60,373 nt of DNA. Source: Streptomyces sp. 549 (GTDB lineage Bacteria; Actinomycetota; Actinomycetes; Streptomycetales; Streptomycetaceae). Both the position numbers and the translations under genes were made by a program. Under the pieces are notes generated by a model. It was not told where the DNA came from and searched no databases. It was given only the letters and a program-made list of their open reading frames with translations. Location: NCBI RefSeq assembly GCF_030124175.1, contig NZ_JASKMT010000031.1:1-60373 (forward strand). Reading direction: 5' to 3'. Positions 27,301 to 35,251 of the stretch are shown here, piece after piece (within the stretch, counting starts at the first letter, position 1; each line of letters opens with the position of its first letter).

Positions 27301-28182
27301 AACGTCTACGACTCGCTGCTCAGCGAGTACGCGGCGATGGGCTTCGAGTACGGCTACTCGCTGGCCCGCCCCGAGGCACTGGTGATGTGGGAGGCGCAGT
27401 TCGGCGACTTCGTCAACGGCGCTCAGATCGTGGTGGACGAGTTCATCACCTCGGCCGAGCAGAAGTGGGCCCAGACCTCCGGCGTCACGCTGCTGCTGCC
27501 GCACGGCTACGAGGGCCAGGGCCCGGACCACTCCTCGGCCCGGATCGAGCGGTTCCTCGCGCTGTGCGCGCAGAACAGCATGACCGTCGCCGCGCCGTCG
27601 CTGCCGTCGAACTACTTCCACCTGCTGCGCTGGCAGGTGCACAACCCGCACCACAAGCCGCTGGTCGTCTTCACCCCGAAGTCGATGCTGCGGCTCAAGG
27701 CGGCGGCCTCCAAGACGGAGGAGTTCACCACCGGCGGCTTCCGCCCGGTCATCGGCGACCTGCCCGTGGAGTCCGGCGAGGTGGACGCCGCGCAGATCCG
27801 CAAGGTCGTCTTCTGCTCCGGCAAGGTCTACTACGACCTGGACGCCGAGCGGAAGAAGCGCGGCGTCAAGGACACCGCCATCGTCCGCCTGGAGCGGCTG
27901 TACCCGCTGCCCAGCACGGAGATCCAGGCCGAGATGGCCAAGTACAGCGGTGCCGAGAAGTTCGTGTGGGCCCAGGAGGAGCCGGCGAACCAGGGCGCGT
28001 GGCCGTTCATCGCGCTGAACCTGGTGGACCACCTGGACCTGATCATCGGTTCGGAGCCGGTGCCGAACGCCGACCGGCTGCGGCGGGTGTCGCGCCCGTC
28101 GTCGTCGTCCCCGGCGGTGGGCTCGGCCAAGCGCCACCAGCAGGAGCAGCAGGAGCTCGTCAACCAGGTCTTCGACCTGTAG
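24367..28182 (+). CDS. kgd: 2-oxoglutarate decarboxylase/dehydrogenase E1-E2 fusion Kgd
   Basis: This is the multifunctional actinobacterial Kgd/OdhA, 1,271 aa from the GTG at 24367. The N-terminal segment (FGPNEWLVDEIYQQYLQDPNSV) is followed by an Ala/Pro/Lys-rich linker. Next is an E2-type succinyltransferase catalytic domain with His in TYDHRVIQGA, and then the thiamine-diphosphate E1 domain (IGMAHRGRLNVLANIVGK; HVNGDDPEAVVRVARLA; CYRRRGHNEGDNP). It lacks a lipoyl domain, as usual for this family. It decarboxylates 2-oxoglutarate in the TCA cycle, shared with a separate E2/E3. Activity is typically controlled by the FHA protein GarA/OdhI. A longer start with MKRKRAVAA is less likely. Confidence 0.95.
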   Translation: MSSQSPNTSSISTDQDGQGKNPVAGFGPNEWLVDEIYQQYLQDPNSVDRAWWDFFADYKPGKTTSAAPPKPAAESPAGPEQAEKPAGTPVQPKAAAPEAAPQAQPKVTPAAAPAKAPKAEQKEQPKAAPKPAASRSEEPAEKQDGPEYVTLRGPSAAVVKNMNASLELPTATSVRAVPVKLLFDNRIVINNHLKRARGGKVSFTHLIGYAMVQALKAMPSMNHSFTEKDGKPTLVKPDHVNLGLAIDLVKSNGDRQLVVAAIKKAEELTFFEFWQAYEDIVRRARNGKLTMDDFTGVTASLTNPGGIGTVHSVPRLMPGQGLIVGVGAMEYPAEFQGTSQDALNKLGVSKIMTLTSTYDHRVIQGAASGEFLRQMHQLMLGENNFYDDVFEALRIPYEPVRWNRDIDVSHDDEVTKAARVFDLIHSYRVRGHVMADTDPLEYKQRKHPDLDIASHGLTLWDLEREFAVGGFAGKSMLKLRDILGVLRDSYCRTTGIEYMHIQDPKQRRWIQDRVERPHSKPEREEQLRILRRVNAAEAFEIFLQTKYVGQKRFSLEGGESVIPLLDAVLDSAAESRLDEVVIGMAHRGRLNVLANIVGKSYAQIFREFEGNLDPKSMHGSGDVKYHLGAEGTFTGLDGEQVKVSLTANPSHLEAVDPVVEGVARAKQDIIGKGGTDFTVLPVQLHGDAAFAGQGVVAETLNMSQLRGYRTGGTVHIVINNQVGFTAAPESARSSMYSTDVARMIEAPIFHVNGDDPEAVVRVARLAFEYRQAFNKDVVIDLICYRRRGHNEGDNPHFTQPLMYNLIDKKRSVRKLYTESLIGRGDITMEEAEQALQDFQGQLEKVFTEVREATVEQTPVEMPPPTAEFPVAVETAVSTEVIKRIAESQVNIPDRVAVHPRLMPQLQRRMAMVEDGTIDWGMGETLAIGSLLMEGTPVRLAGQDSRRGTFGQRHAVLLDQNTGDDYTPLLYLSDDQARYNVYDSLLSEYAAMGFEYGYSLARPEALVMWEAQFGDFVNGAQIVVDEFITSAEQKWAQTSGVTLLLPHGYEGQGPDHSSARIERFLALCAQNSMTVAAPSLPSNYFHLLRWQVHNPHHKPLVVFTPKSMLRLKAAASKTEEFTTGGFRPVIGDLPVESGEVDAAQIRKVVFCSGKVYYDLDAERKKRGVKDTAIVRLERLYPLPSTEIQAEMAKYSGAEKFVWAQEEPANQGAWPFIALNLVDHLDLIIGSEPVPNADRLRRVSRPSSSSPAVGSAKRHQQEQQELVNQVFDL

Positions 28183-28189
28183 GGCGGAC

Positions 28190-28265
28190 GCCGCGCCGCC
28201 ACCGGGCCCGCCCGGTGGCGGCGCGGCACCTCACGGGGACCCTGCCGCGCCGCGGCGGGGTCCCC
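28190..28265 (+). terminator. Tandem terminator hairpins after kgd
   Basis: An 18-bp stem (28190-28207 with 28210-28227) is followed by a second stem-loop with GGGGACCC (28235-28242) pairing to GGGTCCCC (28258-28265). The two stacked hairpins should insulate kgd from the downstream small gene. Confidence 0.8.
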
Positions 28266-28348
28266 GTCCCCGTGGGGCCGGCGGCAGCCGGGTCCGCACG
28301 GGCACCGCGCTGCGCGGGCCGCCGCACCGCACCGGCCCACCGGCCCGA

Positions 28349-28414
28349 CACGTCGCCGGCACATCGCCGGCACGTCACTGGCACGTCGCTGGCACGTCAC
28401 TGACACGTTTCTGG
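28349..28414 (+). repeat. Six contiguous 11-bp direct repeats
   Basis: Six units of CACGTCRCYGG run without gaps: 28349, 28360, 28371, 28382, 28393 and 28404. Units 1-5 differ at one to three positions and the sixth is the most diverged. The array ends eight bases before the TTG start of the DUF6104-type gene and so forms its 5' leader or promoter. The 11-bp period equals one helical turn, which would place each unit on the same face of DNA. Confidence 0.8.
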
Positions 28415-28422
28415 AGAGCACG

Positions 28423-28608
28423 TTGTACTTCACCGACCGCGGTATCGAGGAGCTGGAGAGCCGTCGCGGCGAGGAGGAGGTCTCCCTTGCCTGGCTCGCC
28501 GAGCAGCTGCGCACCTTCGTCGACCTGCACCCGGACTTCGAGGTACCCGTGGAGCGCCTCGCCACCTGGCTGGCCCGCCTGGACGACGAGGACGCCGAGG
28601 ACGAGTAG
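28423..28608 (+). CDS. Small DUF6104-type protein
   Basis: This 61-aa protein reads YFTDRGIEELESRRGEEEVSLAWLAEQLRTFVDLHPDFEVPVERLATWLARLDDEDAEDE. It is acidic and helical, and matches the small DUF6104 proteins found next to kgd in Streptomyces. The start is a rare TTG with GGAG upstream. The function is unknown. The tandem repeat array directly in front is its most unusual feature. Confidence 0.8.
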   Translation: MYFTDRGIEELESRRGEEEVSLAWLAEQLRTFVDLHPDFEVPVERLATWLARLDDEDAEDE

Positions 28609-28674
28609 GCCGCGCCGGACGCCTGCCCGGCGCGCCACCGGGCGGCCGCTCACCGTCGCGTCGACAGGCGGGCC

Positions 28675-28730
28675 TTGACGGACCGCAGACGCGATGTATC
28701 GTGTTCTCTACGAGACGCGATATGTTGCGT
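28675..28730 (+). promoter_or_regulatory. Promoter and direct-repeat operator of DUF4097-PadR operon
   Basis: TTGACG (28675-28680) and TATCGT (28697-28702) form a good promoter with a 16-bp spacer. The motif AGACGCGAT occurs at 28687-28695 and 28713-28721, 26 bp apart. Each continues into an imperfect palindrome of the GCGAT..ATCGT type. It overlaps the -10 element, so it is a likely PadR operator for autorepression. Confidence 0.55.
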
Positions 28731-28753
28731 CGTGCGCCAGCCTGGGAGGCCGC

Positions 28754-29749
28754 ATGTCCCACCGGTCCGAGTGGTCCGTCGGCACACCGCAGAAGCTCAC
28801 CTTCGGCGAACCCGTCGAACGGGTCAGAGTGCGCGTCTCCGCCGGGACGGTGAACATCGTCGGTACCGACACCCCGGGAGCAGGACCGGGGCCGGGGCCT
28901 TCGGAGAAGGCCCCGGCGGCGGCCGAGTTCGAGGCTGCGACGGGTACTTCGTCCGGGTCCGGTTTGACGTCGGCCACTGTGGAGGTCTCGGCGATCAAGG
29001 GTCCCCCGCTGATCGTCACGTTCGAGGACGGCACGCTGACCGTGGCGTACGAGGACATCACCTGGCACAACCTGCTCAAGTGGCTGGAAGGCCCCGAGCA
29101 GCGCCGCAGCGCCGACATCACCCTGGCGGTGCCCGTCGGCGCCGACGTCCGCGTCGGTGTGGTGGACGCGGCGGCCGTGGTCTCCGGCGTGGAGGGCAGC
29201 ACCGAGATCCGCGGCGTGACGGGCGACACCACACTCGTCGGGCTCGGCAACTACGTGCGGGCCGACACGGTCTCCGGGAACGTGGCGGCCCAGGCCCTCA
29301 CCGGGCGCCTCCGCTTCACCTCCGTCTCCGGTGACCTCACGGTGATCGACGGCGGCGCCGCCGCGGTGCGGGCGGACTCCGTCAGCGGCGACGTCGTGGT
29401 GGATCTCGCCGCCCCTGATCCCACCGCCCCCGATCCCACCGCCGGGCCGTATCCGGAGGCCGACCTCACCCTGAACACCGTCTCCGGTGACATCGCCGTC
29501 CGGCTGCCCGACCCCGCCGACGCCGTGGTGGACGCCAGCACCAAGGGCGGCACGGTCTCCTGCGCGTTCGACAACCTGCGGGTGGACGGCCAGTGGGGTG
29601 CCAGACGGGTGAGCGGAACCCTCGGCTCCGGCCGCGGCACCCTCAAGGCCGCCACCGTCTCCGGTGCGGTCGCCCTGCTGCGGCGTCCGCCCGCGGACGA
29701 CGAGTCCAAGCCCCCGACCGGTGCCGCCTCCCTGCGTAAGGACGTCTGA
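28754..29749 (+). CDS. DUF4097 beta-repeat protein
   Basis: This protein has 331 aa from the ATG at 28754 (GGGAGG five bases before). It shows the repetitive beta-helix pattern of DUF4097: RADTVSGNVAAQAL, TSVSGDLTVIDGG, ADSVSGDVVVDL, NTVSGDIAVRL, AATVSGAVALL. No signal peptide or membrane helix is seen. Such proteins are routinely paired with PadR regulators, and the function is unknown. It ends one base before the PadR start. A short acidic, Pro/Ser-rich insert and a PDPTAPDPTA repeat interrupt the beta-repeats. Confidence 0.85.
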   Translation: MSHRSEWSVGTPQKLTFGEPVERVRVRVSAGTVNIVGTDTPGAGPGPGPSEKAPAAAEFEAATGTSSGSGLTSATVEVSAIKGPPLIVTFEDGTLTVAYEDITWHNLLKWLEGPEQRRSADITLAVPVGADVRVGVVDAAAVVSGVEGSTEIRGVTGDTTLVGLGNYVRADTVSGNVAAQALTGRLRFTSVSGDLTVIDGGAAAVRADSVSGDVVVDLAAPDPTAPDPTAGPYPEADLTLNTVSGDIAVRLPDPADAVVDASTKGGTVSCAFDNLRVDGQWGARRVSGTLGSGRGTLKAATVSGAVALLRRPPADDESKPPTGAASLRKDV

Positions 29750-29750
29750 C

Positions 29751-30923
29751 ATGCCTCCCGTCTTCGCCCACGGCCGCCTGCGCCTGTACCTGCTGAAGCT
29801 GCTCGACGAAGCGCCCCGGCACGGCTACGAGGTCATCCGCCTCCTGGAGGAGCGCTTCGAGGGCCTCTACGCGCCCTCCGCCGGCACGGTCTACCCCCGG
29901 CTGGCCAAGCTGTCCGCCGAAGGGCTGGTCAGCCACGCCACCGAGGGCGGACGGAAGGTGTACTCCATCACCGACACCGGCCGCCGCGAACTCGCGGACC
30001 GGCAGGCCGAACTCGCCGAGTTGGAGATGGAGATCCACGAGTCGCTGGCCGCACTGGCCCGTGAGATCCGCGAGGACGTTCGCGGTACCGCGAACGACGT
30101 GCGCCGCGAGATGCGCGAGGCCGCACGTGAGGCCCGGGCCGCCGGCGAGCACGCCGGCGGCGAGGGCACGGACCCGCAGGAGGGTGCGTCCGGGGGCGCC
30201 TGGGGGGACAGCGACGCGTGGCGGCAGGCGAAGGAGGAGATGCGCCGCGCCACACACGAGTGGAAGGAACAGGCGCGCCGGGCCCGGGCGGAGAGCCGCA
30301 AGGCCAAGGAGGACGCGGCACAGGCCCGCAGGGACGCCCAGCGCGACGCCCAGGAGGAGGTGCGGCGGATCGCCCGGCAGGTGCAGGACCACGTCCAGTC
30401 GTACGCCCAGGAGGGCGACTGGCAGCGGGCGGTGCGGGAGGGCATGGCCGAACTCAGCAAGGAGATGGGCACCCTGGGCCGACTCACCGGGAGCTGGCCG
30501 CCGTACGGCCGCACCGGCACCGACACGCGCCCGTCCGACGACGCTGCCGACGCCTCGGGTCCGGCCGGCGCCGCCGGCACCGCGGATCCGGCCGAGCACG
30601 CGCCCTCGGAACACGGCACGACCGAGCACACCGCGCCCGAGCACCCGGCGGCTGGGAGCGGAACCACGGCAGGCGCACAGGCCGAGTGGCATTCTGGCCC
30701 GGCCGGTGTCTACGCCGCTCCGGACTGGGCGGCGGAGCCCGCCGCCGGGGTGTCCGACCCGGCACGCGAGCTGACCCGCCTGCTTGACCGGTTCCGGGAC
30801 GACATCCGGGACGCCTCCCGCGATCACGGCGTCGACCAGGAGCAGTTGCGGGAGGCCCGTCGCCACCTCTCCACCGCCGCCGCCCACATCGGCGTGGTGC
30901 TGCGCCCACCGCACGCCCACTGA
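29751..30923 (+). CDS. PadR-family regulator with long C-terminal extension
   Basis: This 390-aa protein starts with the PadR winged helix (residues 7-75: LRLYLLKLLDEAPRHGYEVIRLLEE...GTVYPRLAKLSAEGLV). A highly charged helical region (about 85-230, many Ala/Arg/Glu heptads) follows, probably a coiled coil. An Ala/Pro/Thr-rich linker comes next, and a final conserved helix with ELTRLLDRFRDDIRDASRDHGV. It is far longer than the usual 110-200 aa. It is translated with the DUF4097 gene and likely autoregulates the operon through the repeats at 28,687-28,730. Confidence 0.9.
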   Translation: MPPVFAHGRLRLYLLKLLDEAPRHGYEVIRLLEERFEGLYAPSAGTVYPRLAKLSAEGLVSHATEGGRKVYSITDTGRRELADRQAELAELEMEIHESLAALAREIREDVRGTANDVRREMREAAREARAAGEHAGGEGTDPQEGASGGAWGDSDAWRQAKEEMRRATHEWKEQARRARAESRKAKEDAAQARRDAQRDAQEEVRRIARQVQDHVQSYAQEGDWQRAVREGMAELSKEMGTLGRLTGSWPPYGRTGTDTRPSDDAADASGPAGAAGTADPAEHAPSEHGTTEHTAPEHPAAGSGTTAGAQAEWHSGPAGVYAAPDWAAEPAAGVSDPARELTRLLDRFRDDIRDASRDHGVDQEQLREARRHLSTAAAHIGVVLRPPHAH

Positions 30924-31112
30924 GGCCGCCCACTCCCGCTCGCCCCACCGCCCACCCGCCCGCTCTCTCGCAGTCCCGAAAGGAAGCGGTGAGCGAGGGG
31001 TCACGGGCAGAGTCACGGGCGGGGTCAGAGGCGGGAATGGCGGTCCCAGCCACCTCGGCCCCGACCACCCCAAGGCCCCACCGCCGCATGCCCGACCACC
31101 CCGGGAGCCACC

Positions 31113-31604
31113 TCAGGGCGCTTGCGCCTCAAGGCGCTTCTCGAACCAGTGGTCCGCGTAGGGGCCGTGGTGGTAGGCCGGGATCTCCACGTATCCGTTC
31201 CGGGCGTAGAGCGCACGGGCCTCCACCAGGTCCCGTCGTGTGTCGAGCCGTACCGCCCGCGCACCGAACCGGTGAGCGGCACGTTCCACGGCGGCCAGCA
31301 GTACCGCGCCGCCGCCGCATCCGCGATGTTCGGGGCGGACGAACAGACGGGCCAGTTCCACCACTCCGGGTTCCAGCCGCCGCACCCCGGCACAGCCGAC
31401 CGGTTGCTCACCCCGGTACGCCACCAGGAACTCCCCCTGCGGTGGTGCCAGATCCGTACTGGGCTCGTCGGCCATCGCCGCGCTCACCTCGTGCGGTTCG
31501 GCCGGTCGACCGTGGTAGCGACCGACGATCTCCGTGTAGTAGGCGCGCAGCAGCGAGACGGCCGCCGACCCGTCGACAGGTGCAGAGTGCACGTTCCATT
31601 CCAT
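31113..31604 (-). CDS. GNAT-family N-acetyltransferase
   Basis: This 163-aa protein has the acetyl-CoA-binding motif A VELARLFVRPEHRGCGGGAVLL (residues about 90-112) and a C-terminal YARNGYVEIPAYHHGPYADHWFEK typical of small GNAT enzymes. It transfers an acetyl group from acetyl-CoA to an unknown amine. It is monocistronic, with its 3' side facing the PadR gene. Confidence 0.88.
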   Translation of the reverse strand: MEWNVHSAPVDGSAAVSLLRAYYTEIVGRYHGRPAEPHEVSAAMADEPSTDLAPPQGEFLVAYRGEQPVGCAGVRRLEPGVVELARLFVRPEHRGCGGGAVLLAAVERAAHRFGARAVRLDTRRDLVEARALYARNGYVEIPAYHHGPYADHWFEKRLEAQAP

Positions 31605-31883
31605 CCGGCCATTGTCGCGAGGGACGCAAGCGCCTTTTCCCGGCGCGCGCAGCTGCCTGGGCCAGAGGATGCCCGGTGACCTCGGACGCAGGGACGCCGC
31701 AGAGGCGGGGCGGGACCACGTTCCGGATCACCCGAGCCGCACCTTTTCGGTCGTTCCACGGATGATCTTACGGAATGCTCGCATTCAGCCGTTCCCGGTA
31801 CTACGTTGCTGCCGCACCGACCAAGCGCCAACGGGCACTCACCGGGCGTCGACCAAGCACGGGCTGACAAGAGGGAACCACCC

Positions 31884-32257
31884 ATGCGCACACGCACGTT
31901 CGCGGTCCTCGCGTCCGCCGCCGCATTCGCGACCGTTGTGGCGACCGCGCCCACGGCTGCCGCCGAGCCCAACCCGCCCGGCTGTGGCAAGGGCAACTTC
32001 TGCGCCTACACGGGCCAGAACCAGACCGGACGCTGATGGTCCGATCGGCGGGCGGCTGGTCCGGCAGCGCCGCTGTCGGCTCCGTGTTCAACAACGGCGT
32101 GCCCTACCCGGGCGCGGACCACATCCAGCTGACCTGGACCTACAACGGCAGCACCTGGACGCGGTGCCTGCACTACAACCCCGGACCGGGCCAGTACAAG
32201 ATCAACTTCACGTCCGGCGTGGTCATCAAGAGCGCCCGGTGGCGCGGCGAGTGCTGA
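31884..32257 (+). pseudogene. Secreted peptidase-inhibitor I36-type gene, frameshifted
   Basis: The ATG at 31884 opens a signal peptide (VLASAAAFATVVATAPTAAA) followed by CGKGNFCAYTGQNQTGR, the start of an I36/beta-gamma-crystallin-like inhibitor. The frame stops at 32034-32036. The rest of the domain (GGWSGSAAVGSVFNNG, then GADHIQLTWTYNGSTWTRCL to the final WRGEC) reads in the -1 frame from about 32,036 to 32,257. One lost base reproduces the split. The product would be a small secreted protease inhibitor of about 123 aa. It is either a fresh pseudogene or a sequencing error. Confidence 0.7.
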
Positions 32258-32294
32258 CGCCCGTCGCCGCACCGAGCCGCGCCGCCTGAGGACC

Positions 32295-32331
32295 CGGCTG
32301 CCGGCCGCCTTCGCCCGCCGGCCGGCAGCCG
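32295..32331. terminator. Bidirectional hairpin
   Basis: CGGCTGCCGGCC (32295-32306) pairs perfectly with GGCCGGCAGCCG (32320-32331), loop 13 bases. It lies between the convergent I36-type gene and the ligand-binding protein gene. Confidence 0.75.
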
Positions 32332-32371
32332 CCGCCTCTTCTCCCCTGGCCGCCGTCAGCCCGCGAGTCCG

Positions 32372-35113
32372 TCAGTCCGACGGGCAGCGGTGAGCGTCCG
32401 CGTCACCCCACCGCTTGCGGTACTGCCCGGCGCCGAAGTTGCCGCACTTGAGAACGACCACCGGCCCCGACACCTCGTCCTTGATCACGTAGACCGGCTT
32501 GTCCACCGGAACCGCCACCGGGCGCTTGTCGCGCGTGAAGTCCAGCACGCCGGTGCTGCCCTGCACGCTGTTGTCGGAACTGCGGAGCTTGGCCGAGACG
32601 GTGGCCCGGTCGAAGTCGGGGTTGTTCGAGGTTCCCCGGGCCAGGTTGACGGCGTGTGCCAGGACCTTCAACGCGTCCCAGCCCAGTGCCGGGTGGCCGT
32701 CGTTGAGCATGATGTCGTCGCGGCCGAAAGCGTCCTGGTAGCGGGACACGAACGTCTCGACCTCCAGGGTGGGACGGTCGATGCCGGGCACGGCGTGAGC
32801 GACGTGGTGCAGGGTCAGCCCGGGGTAGCGGGCGACCGGGTTCTCCTCCTGGATCAGCGAGTTGGTGAGGTCGTCGCCACCTAGCACGGTGATCCTTCCC
32901 CCGCAGGCCGGTACCTTCCGGAACTCGTCGAGGAAGGCGAGCATCTCCCGTGCCCGCGCGGCCCAGAAGACCACGGTGGCCGGTTCCTTCGCCAGGGCCG
33001 CACAGGCCTGCGTCGCCAGGTCGTTGGCGCTGACGGGTATCCGGCCGCCCTCCGGCGAGTAGCCCAGCACGCTGACCGAGTCGCCGATCTCCTGCCGGAA
33101 CGCGGCGACGAAGTCCTCGCCGAGGTTGCTGCTGTAGGGGTCGTCCGGGTCGTTGACCACGACCACCGACTTCGCCGTGCCGAGGCGGCCGTCCGGCAGC
33201 GCCACGGAGTCCTCGTGGCGGAGGAAGGAGACCGCCGCCTGTGCCGCACGGCGGTTGATCGGTGCGACCTGGTAGTACTGCGGCGACTGCTCGATCATCT
33301 CGTCAGCCGTGGCCGAGGTGCCGACCATCGGCAGGCTCGCGCCGTCGAGGGCCTTGATGGCCTTCTTGGTGCCGGGCCGGCTCTGGCCGAGGCCGATGAC
33401 ACCGACGATCTTCTCGTCCGCCGCGCGGTCCCGGATGTGCTCGGCGACCTCCTCGGCGTACCCGAAGAGCGGTCCGGCGTTGGCCAGCAGTACCCGGATG
33501 CCGACCTTGCGGCTGTTGTTGCGGGCTTCCTTGATCAGCTCACGCTGCTGCAGCGCGACACCGCGCAGTTCGGGCAGCACCCCGCCCTCGACCAGCTCCG
33601 AGAACGTCGCCCCCGCGGTGAACGGCGCCAGGTGGACGACCGTCCGCACCTCGTGCCCGTGGGCGGCGAGTGTGTCCACGTCCGCGTTGTTGCGGGCGAT
33701 CATCGCCAACAGCGGCTCGTACTGCTCAGCCATGCCGGAGAACGGTTCCGTTCCGTCGCTCAGACCCAGGCAGCCATGGCCGTTGCGGGAGGGGAACTGC
33801 ATCGCGGGGCACTGCTGCGCGCCGCCCGCGAACGTCGGAAGTGGTACCCCGGCGGCACCGAGGCCGCTGTACACCAGACCCAGCGCCACCACCACGGTGA
33901 CGGACTGCAGCGCGGCGGCGATGCGCGGCGAACCGGTCGGGCCCTGCCGGTCGGGGATCTTCGGGTGCTCGTCGAGCCACTCGGGCACCCCGTCCGCGGG
34001 GGTGGCGCCCGGATCGCTGACCTGGACGGCCGCCGCGCGCAGCGGCCCGCCGTCCTCGGTGAGGGTGTGGGCCGCCGCCGCGGGCGACGTCGCGATGCCG
34101 ATCCGGAGGGCGTCCGGCCGGCCGGGGCCGGTCGCGGCCACCACCACGGTCCCGGTGGTGGCGAGGTGCTCGACCGCCGAGAGGTAGGCGGCCAGGAAGC
34201 CGGGCACCGGATCGCCCGCGGCGGCGGCCGGGCGACCCGGCCGCCGGCCGCCAGGGGGCCCGGGTTCGGCGGCCTCCGACAGCAGGATGACGAAACGGGT
34301 GGTGCGGCGACGCCGCCAGGGCGACCACCAGCGTCCGCGGAACGCCCGTTCCAGGTCCGCGAGCAGCGCCCGGGTGAGGACCGCGTCGATGTGTTCGGGG
34401 GTGTGCAGCCGGCCGCTGCCGGCCAGGTGCACCGCACACTCCAGGAACCCGTTCTGGCGGGCGCGGAGGGCGACCTGAGCCCAGCCGGCGAACCATCCGC
34501 GCATCATGCGCCGTTCCAACCGCCAGCCGTACAGCGGCTGCACCAGTACTCCCCACAGCCACAGAAGCAGCCCACCGAACCACGGCAGCACGTCCACCAG
34601 GGGAGGCGGCCCGCCGGGGTGCCCGGGGTAGCGGGCGCGGTGCAACTGGCGGCGCAGTTCGACGGCTTTGGCGTCGCCGCCGCGGCCGGGCAGCGACGCC
34701 TCGACCACGACACGCATCACGTCGTAGTCGCGGAAGGCCAGCCGTCCGGTGTCGGCCGGGCGGGTCTCCCGCAGTCCGGCTGCCAGGTCGTCGTAGAACT
34801 GGACCCGGTCGGCGGCGGACGGCACGTGGTCCGGCGGCCACAGCGCGACGGGTGCGAGCGGCCGGGACGCGCTGTCGATGCACCGGTCCCTGAGGCCCTG
34901 CACCACCGAGCGGGCGGCGTCCCCCTGGTCCTGCTGGGCGAGCAGCAGCAGGACGGCGGCGGTGCGGCTCCTGGGCGGTTCGACCACCAGCGAGTCGAAC
35001 GCGTCCAGCAGGGCGTCCAGTTGCCGTAGCGGCGGAATCGCGTTTTCGGGCGTGGCTCTCACGTCGATGGTCATCTCCCCCGTGGCGGACGACCACCACA
35101 CGGGTGCGTCCAC
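32372..35113 (-). CDS. Membrane-anchored type I ligand-binding fusion protein
   Basis: This 913-aa protein has an unusual order. A cytoplasmic-looking N-terminal part (1-185) carries no recognisable catalytic motif and no Walker A. A hydrophobic segment follows (about 189-208, LPWFGGLLLWLWGVLVQPLYGW), then a second soluble part. Next is another hydrophobic segment (about 410-432, SVTVVVALGLVYSGLGAAGVPL), and then a large type I periplasmic-binding domain (GVIGLGQSRPGTKKAIKAL; SVVVVNDPDDPYSSNLGEDF; ITVLGGDDLTNSLI) like the Leu/Ile/Val-binding proteins. No transporter subunits are adjacent, so it may be a sensor. A start at 35074 (MTIDVRA) is possible. Confidence 0.75.
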   Translation of the reverse strand: MDAPVWWSSATGEMTIDVRATPENAIPPLRQLDALLDAFDSLVVEPPRSRTAAVLLLLAQQDQGDAARSVVQGLRDRCIDSASRPLAPVALWPPDHVPSAADRVQFYDDLAAGLRETRPADTGRLAFRDYDVMRVVVEASLPGRGGDAKAVELRRQLHRARYPGHPGGPPPLVDVLPWFGGLLLWLWGVLVQPLYGWRLERRMMRGWFAGWAQVALRARQNGFLECAVHLAGSGRLHTPEHIDAVLTRALLADLERAFRGRWWSPWRRRRTTRFVILLSEAAEPGPPGGRRPGRPAAAAGDPVPGFLAAYLSAVEHLATTGTVVVAATGPGRPDALRIGIATSPAAAAHTLTEDGGPLRAAAVQVSDPGATPADGVPEWLDEHPKIPDRQGPTGSPRIAAALQSVTVVVALGLVYSGLGAAGVPLPTFAGGAQQCPAMQFPSRNGHGCLGLSDGTEPFSGMAEQYEPLLAMIARNNADVDTLAAHGHEVRTVVHLAPFTAGATFSELVEGGVLPELRGVALQQRELIKEARNNSRKVGIRVLLANAGPLFGYAEEVAEHIRDRAADEKIVGVIGLGQSRPGTKKAIKALDGASLPMVGTSATADEMIEQSPQYYQVAPINRRAAQAAVSFLRHEDSVALPDGRLGTAKSVVVVNDPDDPYSSNLGEDFVAAFRQEIGDSVSVLGYSPEGGRIPVSANDLATQACAALAKEPATVVFWAARAREMLAFLDEFRKVPACGGRITVLGGDDLTNSLIQEENPVARYPGLTLHHVAHAVPGIDRPTLEVETFVSRYQDAFGRDDIMLNDGHPALGWDALKVLAHAVNLARGTSNNPDFDRATVSAKLRSSDNSVQGSTGVLDFTRDKRPVAVPVDKPVYVIKDEVSGPVVVLKCGNFGAGQYRKRWGDADAHRCPSD

Positions 35114-35251
35114 CGGTAAGCCGTGGGCGCCTCACCTGCCCCCAGGAGCGCCGCGGTTCACCCTTTTTACCCTCTGCTCATGACCACCAAGCGCAGAGTC
35201 ATCACCTGTTGCACACTGGTGACACAGAAGACGGGAGGAGTCGGGCCGTGC

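Noticed and set aside
24052..28137. Very long minus-strand open frame (1,361 codons) opposite kgd
   Set aside because: It mirrors the codons of kgd on the other strand; repetitive Leu/Val/Asp/His composition and no domain support it. High GC keeps antisense frames open.
28349..28414. CRISPR array interpretation of the 11-bp repeats
   Set aside because: The units are contiguous without spacers and far shorter than CRISPR repeats; no cas genes are present.
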